A stretch of DNA of 64,000 nt. Origin: Serratia ficaria. Its GTDB lineage: Bacteria; Pseudomonadota; Gammaproteobacteria; Enterobacterales; Enterobacteriaceae. The notes beneath the pieces were generated by a model. It did not search any database and was not told the origin of the DNA. It saw nothing but the letters and a program-made list of their open reading frames with translations. This document shows, one piece after another, positions 62,031-64,000 of this stretch. Each line of letters begins with the position of its first letter. Position 1 is the stretch's first letter. Position numbers and translations under genes: made by a program. The stretch is from contig NZ_LT906479.1 in assembly GCF_900187015.1 (NCBI RefSeq), positions 1,550,001 to 1,614,000 on the forward strand. Reading direction: 5' to 3'.

Positions 62031-62271
62031 AGTGATAATTTGTTTTGTTGTGTTAAATGTAAGCGCTTTTGTGGCGCTTATCCGCGATCGTCATCACAAT
62101 AATTAACAATCAAAAATAACACGCACCGTTTCGCTCGCAGAGGAGTTTTTATTTATTTCTTTAACTTACATGGCATTAAGAATGCAGCCATCACGCTTCG
62201 CCGCTTCGCTGCCCGAATAATTATCGCTGTCGCCGAACGAAAATTGACGTAAAATCACAATTATTATCACT
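62031..62271. promoter_or_regulatory. ltnD-ygbI divergent control region
   Basis: AGTGATAATTTGT (62031-62043) near ltnD and ACAATTATTATCACT (62257-62271) near the regulator start are reverse complements apart from a 2-nt insertion, 226 bp apart in opposite orientation. This fits a DeoR repressor bridging both promoters by a loop. Between them TAAGCGC-N7-GCGCTTA (62060-62080) is a further perfect inverted repeat in the ltnD leader. No gene lies in the gap. Confidence 0.55.
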
Positions 62272-62290
62272 GCGGCACGGAGAGGGAACC

Positions 62291-63055
62291 TTGATACCTG
62301 TAGAACGCCATCAACAAATTCTAGCGCTGGTGTCCGAACGCGGCGTGGTGAGCATAGCCGAATTAACGGAACGGCTGGGGGTATCGCACATGACTATCCG
62401 CCGGGATCTGCAAAAGCTGGAGGAGCAGGGGGCGGTGCTGGCGGTGTCGGGGGGCGTGCAGTCGGCGGAGCGGGTGGCGACCGAGCCTTCCCATCAGACC
62501 AAGGAAGGGCTGTTCAGCCGGCAAAAGGCCGCTATCGGCCAACTGGCGGCGCGGCAGATCCCGCCCAACAGCTGCGTTTATCTGGATGCGGGCACCACCA
62601 CGCTGGCGCTGGCCAAGCACATCAGCGAACGCGAGGATCTGACGGTGGTGACCAATGACTTCGTGATTGCCGGGTTCCTGATCGAGCACAGCCAATGCCG
62701 GATCATTCACACCGGCGGCACCGTCTGCCGCGAAAACCGTTCCTGCGTCGGTGAAGCGGCGGCGCAGGCGTTGCGCGGGCTGTTTATCGATTTGGCGTTT
62801 ATTTCCGCCTCGTCCTGGAGCATGCGCGGCCTGTCGACGCCGAACGAGGACAAGGTGATGGTCAAGAAGGCGATTGTCGAAGCCAGCCGGCGCTGCATTC
62901 TGCTCAGCGACACCTCGAAATACGGCAAGATAGCCACCTACCTGGCGTTGCCGATCGCCGCGTTCGACGCCATCATTACCGACGACGGCCTGCCCGCCGC
63001 CGCGCGCGAGGCGATTTCGCAGGCGGATATTACGCTGATGACGGCGGGGGAATAG
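62291..63055 (+). CDS. ygbI: DeoR-family repressor of the tetronate operon
   Basis: 254 residues. The N-terminal HTH (VERHQQILALVSERGVVSIA, SHMTIRRDLQKLEEQGAV) and the C-terminal sugar-phosphate-binding domain (YLDAGTTTLALAKHIS, CRENRSCVGEAAAQALRGLF) match E. coli YgbI closely. The start is TTG at 62291, with AGAGGG 4 nt ahead; no ATG fits. It is divergent from ltnD and likely represses the operon, released by a phosphorylated pathway intermediate. Confidence 0.92.
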   Translation: MIPVERHQQILALVSERGVVSIAELTERLGVSHMTIRRDLQKLEEQGAVLAVSGGVQSAERVATEPSHQTKEGLFSRQKAAIGQLAARQIPPNSCVYLDAGTTTLALAKHISEREDLTVVTNDFVIAGFLIEHSQCRIIHTGGTVCRENRSCVGEAAAQALRGLFIDLAFISASSWSMRGLSTPNEDKVMVKKAIVEASRRCILLSDTSKYGKIATYLALPIAAFDAIITDDGLPAAAREAISQADITLMTAGE

Positions 63056-63154
63056 AGGGAAAAAAACAGGCGGCGATAAGGTCGATTTGACGGTGGAGCG
63101 GCGGATAAGCGGCCCGCCCCATTGCCGTTCGCCGCCGACGGCGGCGGCGCAAAA

Positions 63155-63922
63155 CTAAATGCCGCTGAACCAGTTATAGCCCTGATCTTCCCAGTAGCCC
63201 CCCGGGTTGACGTCGCTGACGAAAATGGCGGCGATGTGCTTGGCGTTCTTGAACCCCAGCTTGGTCGGCACCCGCAGGCGCAGCGGATAACCGTAATCCG
63301 CCGGCAGCGGCTTGCCGCCGAAGTCCAGCGCCAACAGGGTCTGCGGGTGCAGCGCCGTCGCCATGTCGATGCTGGAGTAGTAGCGATCGGCGCACTTGAA
63401 GCCGACGTAGCCGGCGGTCAGGTCCGCGCCGACGTGCTGCAGAAAAGTGCGCAGCGGTACGCCGGCCCACTGGCCGATGGCGCTCCAGCCCTCGATGCAG
63501 ATCAATCGGGTGATCTGGCTTCGCTGCGGCAGCCGCTGCAGCTGTTCCAGCGTCCAGGGCGCTGGTTTCGCTACCTTGCCCGAGACCTCGAGCCGGTAAC
63601 CGGCGAGATCGACCTCCGGCACGTTGTACTCGGGGTAAAAGGCGTTGAACGGAAAGGGGTCGGTGATCTGGTCGGGCCGGTAGGTTTGCGCCAGCCGCTG
63701 GCCGCTGAACAACCACGCCTGCACCCGATCGTTCCAGCGCGACATGGCCCACAGCACTTTATCCACCTGATCGCCATCCTGCAGGTTGCAGCCGGTCAGC
63801 ATGGCGATGCCGCCCAGCGTCAGTCCGGATCGCAACATCAAGCGGCGCTGCAGGTTCACTAACCGTTTCTTTTGCGCCGGTTCCAGGGTTGGCGCGGCGG
63901 GACGCGCTTTTTTCTCACTCAT
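63155..63922 (-). CDS. Molybdopterin-dependent oxidoreductase (sulfite oxidase/YedY-like)
   Basis: 255 residues. It has a twin-arginine-like start (RRLMLRSG at 26-33) and a hydrophobic stretch ending TGC, so export by Tat is possible. LICIEGWSAIGQWAGVPL carries Cys142, the expected molybdenum ligand, and RYYSSIDMATALHPQTLLAL follows the family. The C-terminal PTKLGFKNAKHIAAIFVSD is as in MsrP/YedY-related proteins. The next gene upstream is a cytochrome b-type protein whose stop overlaps this start, so the two form a redox pair. The substrate is unknown. Confidence 0.85.
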   Translation of the reverse strand: MSEKKARPAAPTLEPAQKKRLVNLQRRLMLRSGLTLGGIAMLTGCNLQDGDQVDKVLWAMSRWNDRVQAWLFSGQRLAQTYRPDQITDPFPFNAFYPEYNVPEVDLAGYRLEVSGKVAKPAPWTLEQLQRLPQRSQITRLICIEGWSAIGQWAGVPLRTFLQHVGADLTAGYVGFKCADRYYSSIDMATALHPQTLLALDFGGKPLPADYGYPLRLRVPTKLGFKNAKHIAAIFVSDVNPGGYWEDQGYNWFSGI

Positions 63923-64000
63923 GCTTGCCTCCCGTGATCATCGCCCACAGCGTGCGCGGCACCAGGATCACCATCAAAAGGTGGATCACCACAAACAGGC
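63915..64000 (-). CDS. Cytochrome b-type membrane protein (partial, C-terminus only)
   Basis: 27 codons before the stop read LFVVIHLLMVILVPRTLWAM, then ITGGKHE. A final transmembrane helix with His and the PRTL(W)xMxTG ending is typical of cytochrome b561/b-type (Ni/Fe hydrogenase or YedZ-like) subunits. It overlaps the molybdoenzyme start by 8 nt. The rest lies beyond the window. Confidence 0.65.
   Translation of the reverse strand, partial: LFVVIHLLMVILVPRTLWAMITGGKHE

Overview
The window looks like chromosomal DNA of an enterobacterium close to Serratia (Yersiniaceae). It is GC-rich, gene-dense, and carries a block syntenic with the E. coli K-12 18-minute region: dinG ... ybiB ... rlmF, ybiO, glnQPH, dps, rhtA, ompX. 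It also has a complete ygbI-JKLMN-type tetronate cluster and the osmF(yehZ)-yehYXW transporter. The genus is an inference from gene content and protein similarity recalled from memory; no search was run. I saw no rRNA, tRNA, CRISPR array, phage or insertion sequence.

Layout. 1-7.3 kb: the edge of a Phd/YefM antitoxin gene, a Fur-box-preceded FAD monooxygenase, a LysR regulator, sseA, a NUDIX hydrolase, a DUF523 protein, an AraC regulator lying between two tiny gene stubs, and a MocR regulator. 7.3-13.1 kb: a DUF1127 gene followed by a glutathione S-transferase stub, a Gfo/Idh/MocA dehydrogenase, an MFS carrier, a zinc alcohol dehydrogenase and a fatty acid desaturase. 13.1-17.8 kb: osmF-yehYXW plus a cytosolic PhnD-like protein in one tight operon. 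17.9-24.5 kb: yedA, a cysteine-rich regulator divergent from an MFS pump, an XRE-cupin regulator with two GNAT genes, and a tandem GNAT protein. 24.6-27.6 kb: a general porin, a GST, and a CMD-tautomerase pair.

27.6-43.4 kb: dinG and ybiB are separated by about 10.7 kb holding Lrp/EamA, prpR-prpBCD (sigma-54 regulated, no prpE), LysE, an XRE-MmyB regulator with an MFS pump, and a PaiB-like protein. An M3-like peptidase follows ybiB. 43.5-43.9 kb: an AT-rich, frameshifted, truncated zinc-protease-like gene remnant. 43.9-54.4 kb: flavin reductase, rlmF, ybiO, glnHPQ (sigma-54/NtrC-type control region), ybiI, dps (with an OxyR-like element), a small P-loop kinase, rhtA and ompX. 54.4-64 kb: a nitrilase divergent from a LysR regulator, a GNAT, the L-threonate/D-erythronate operon (ltnD-otnK-otnC-otnI-permease) divergent from its DeoR regulator, and a YedY-like molybdoenzyme followed upstream by the end of a cytochrome b gene.

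The main themes are compact metabolite modules, each with a divergent regulator and a visible palindromic operator. I found no convincing wholly new multi-gene system. The most unusual observations are three short gene stubs that keep their own ribosome binding sites (4.5-7.7 kb), an 11-bp perfect hairpin over the start of the desaturase gene, and the signal-less PhnD-like protein inside the osmF operon.
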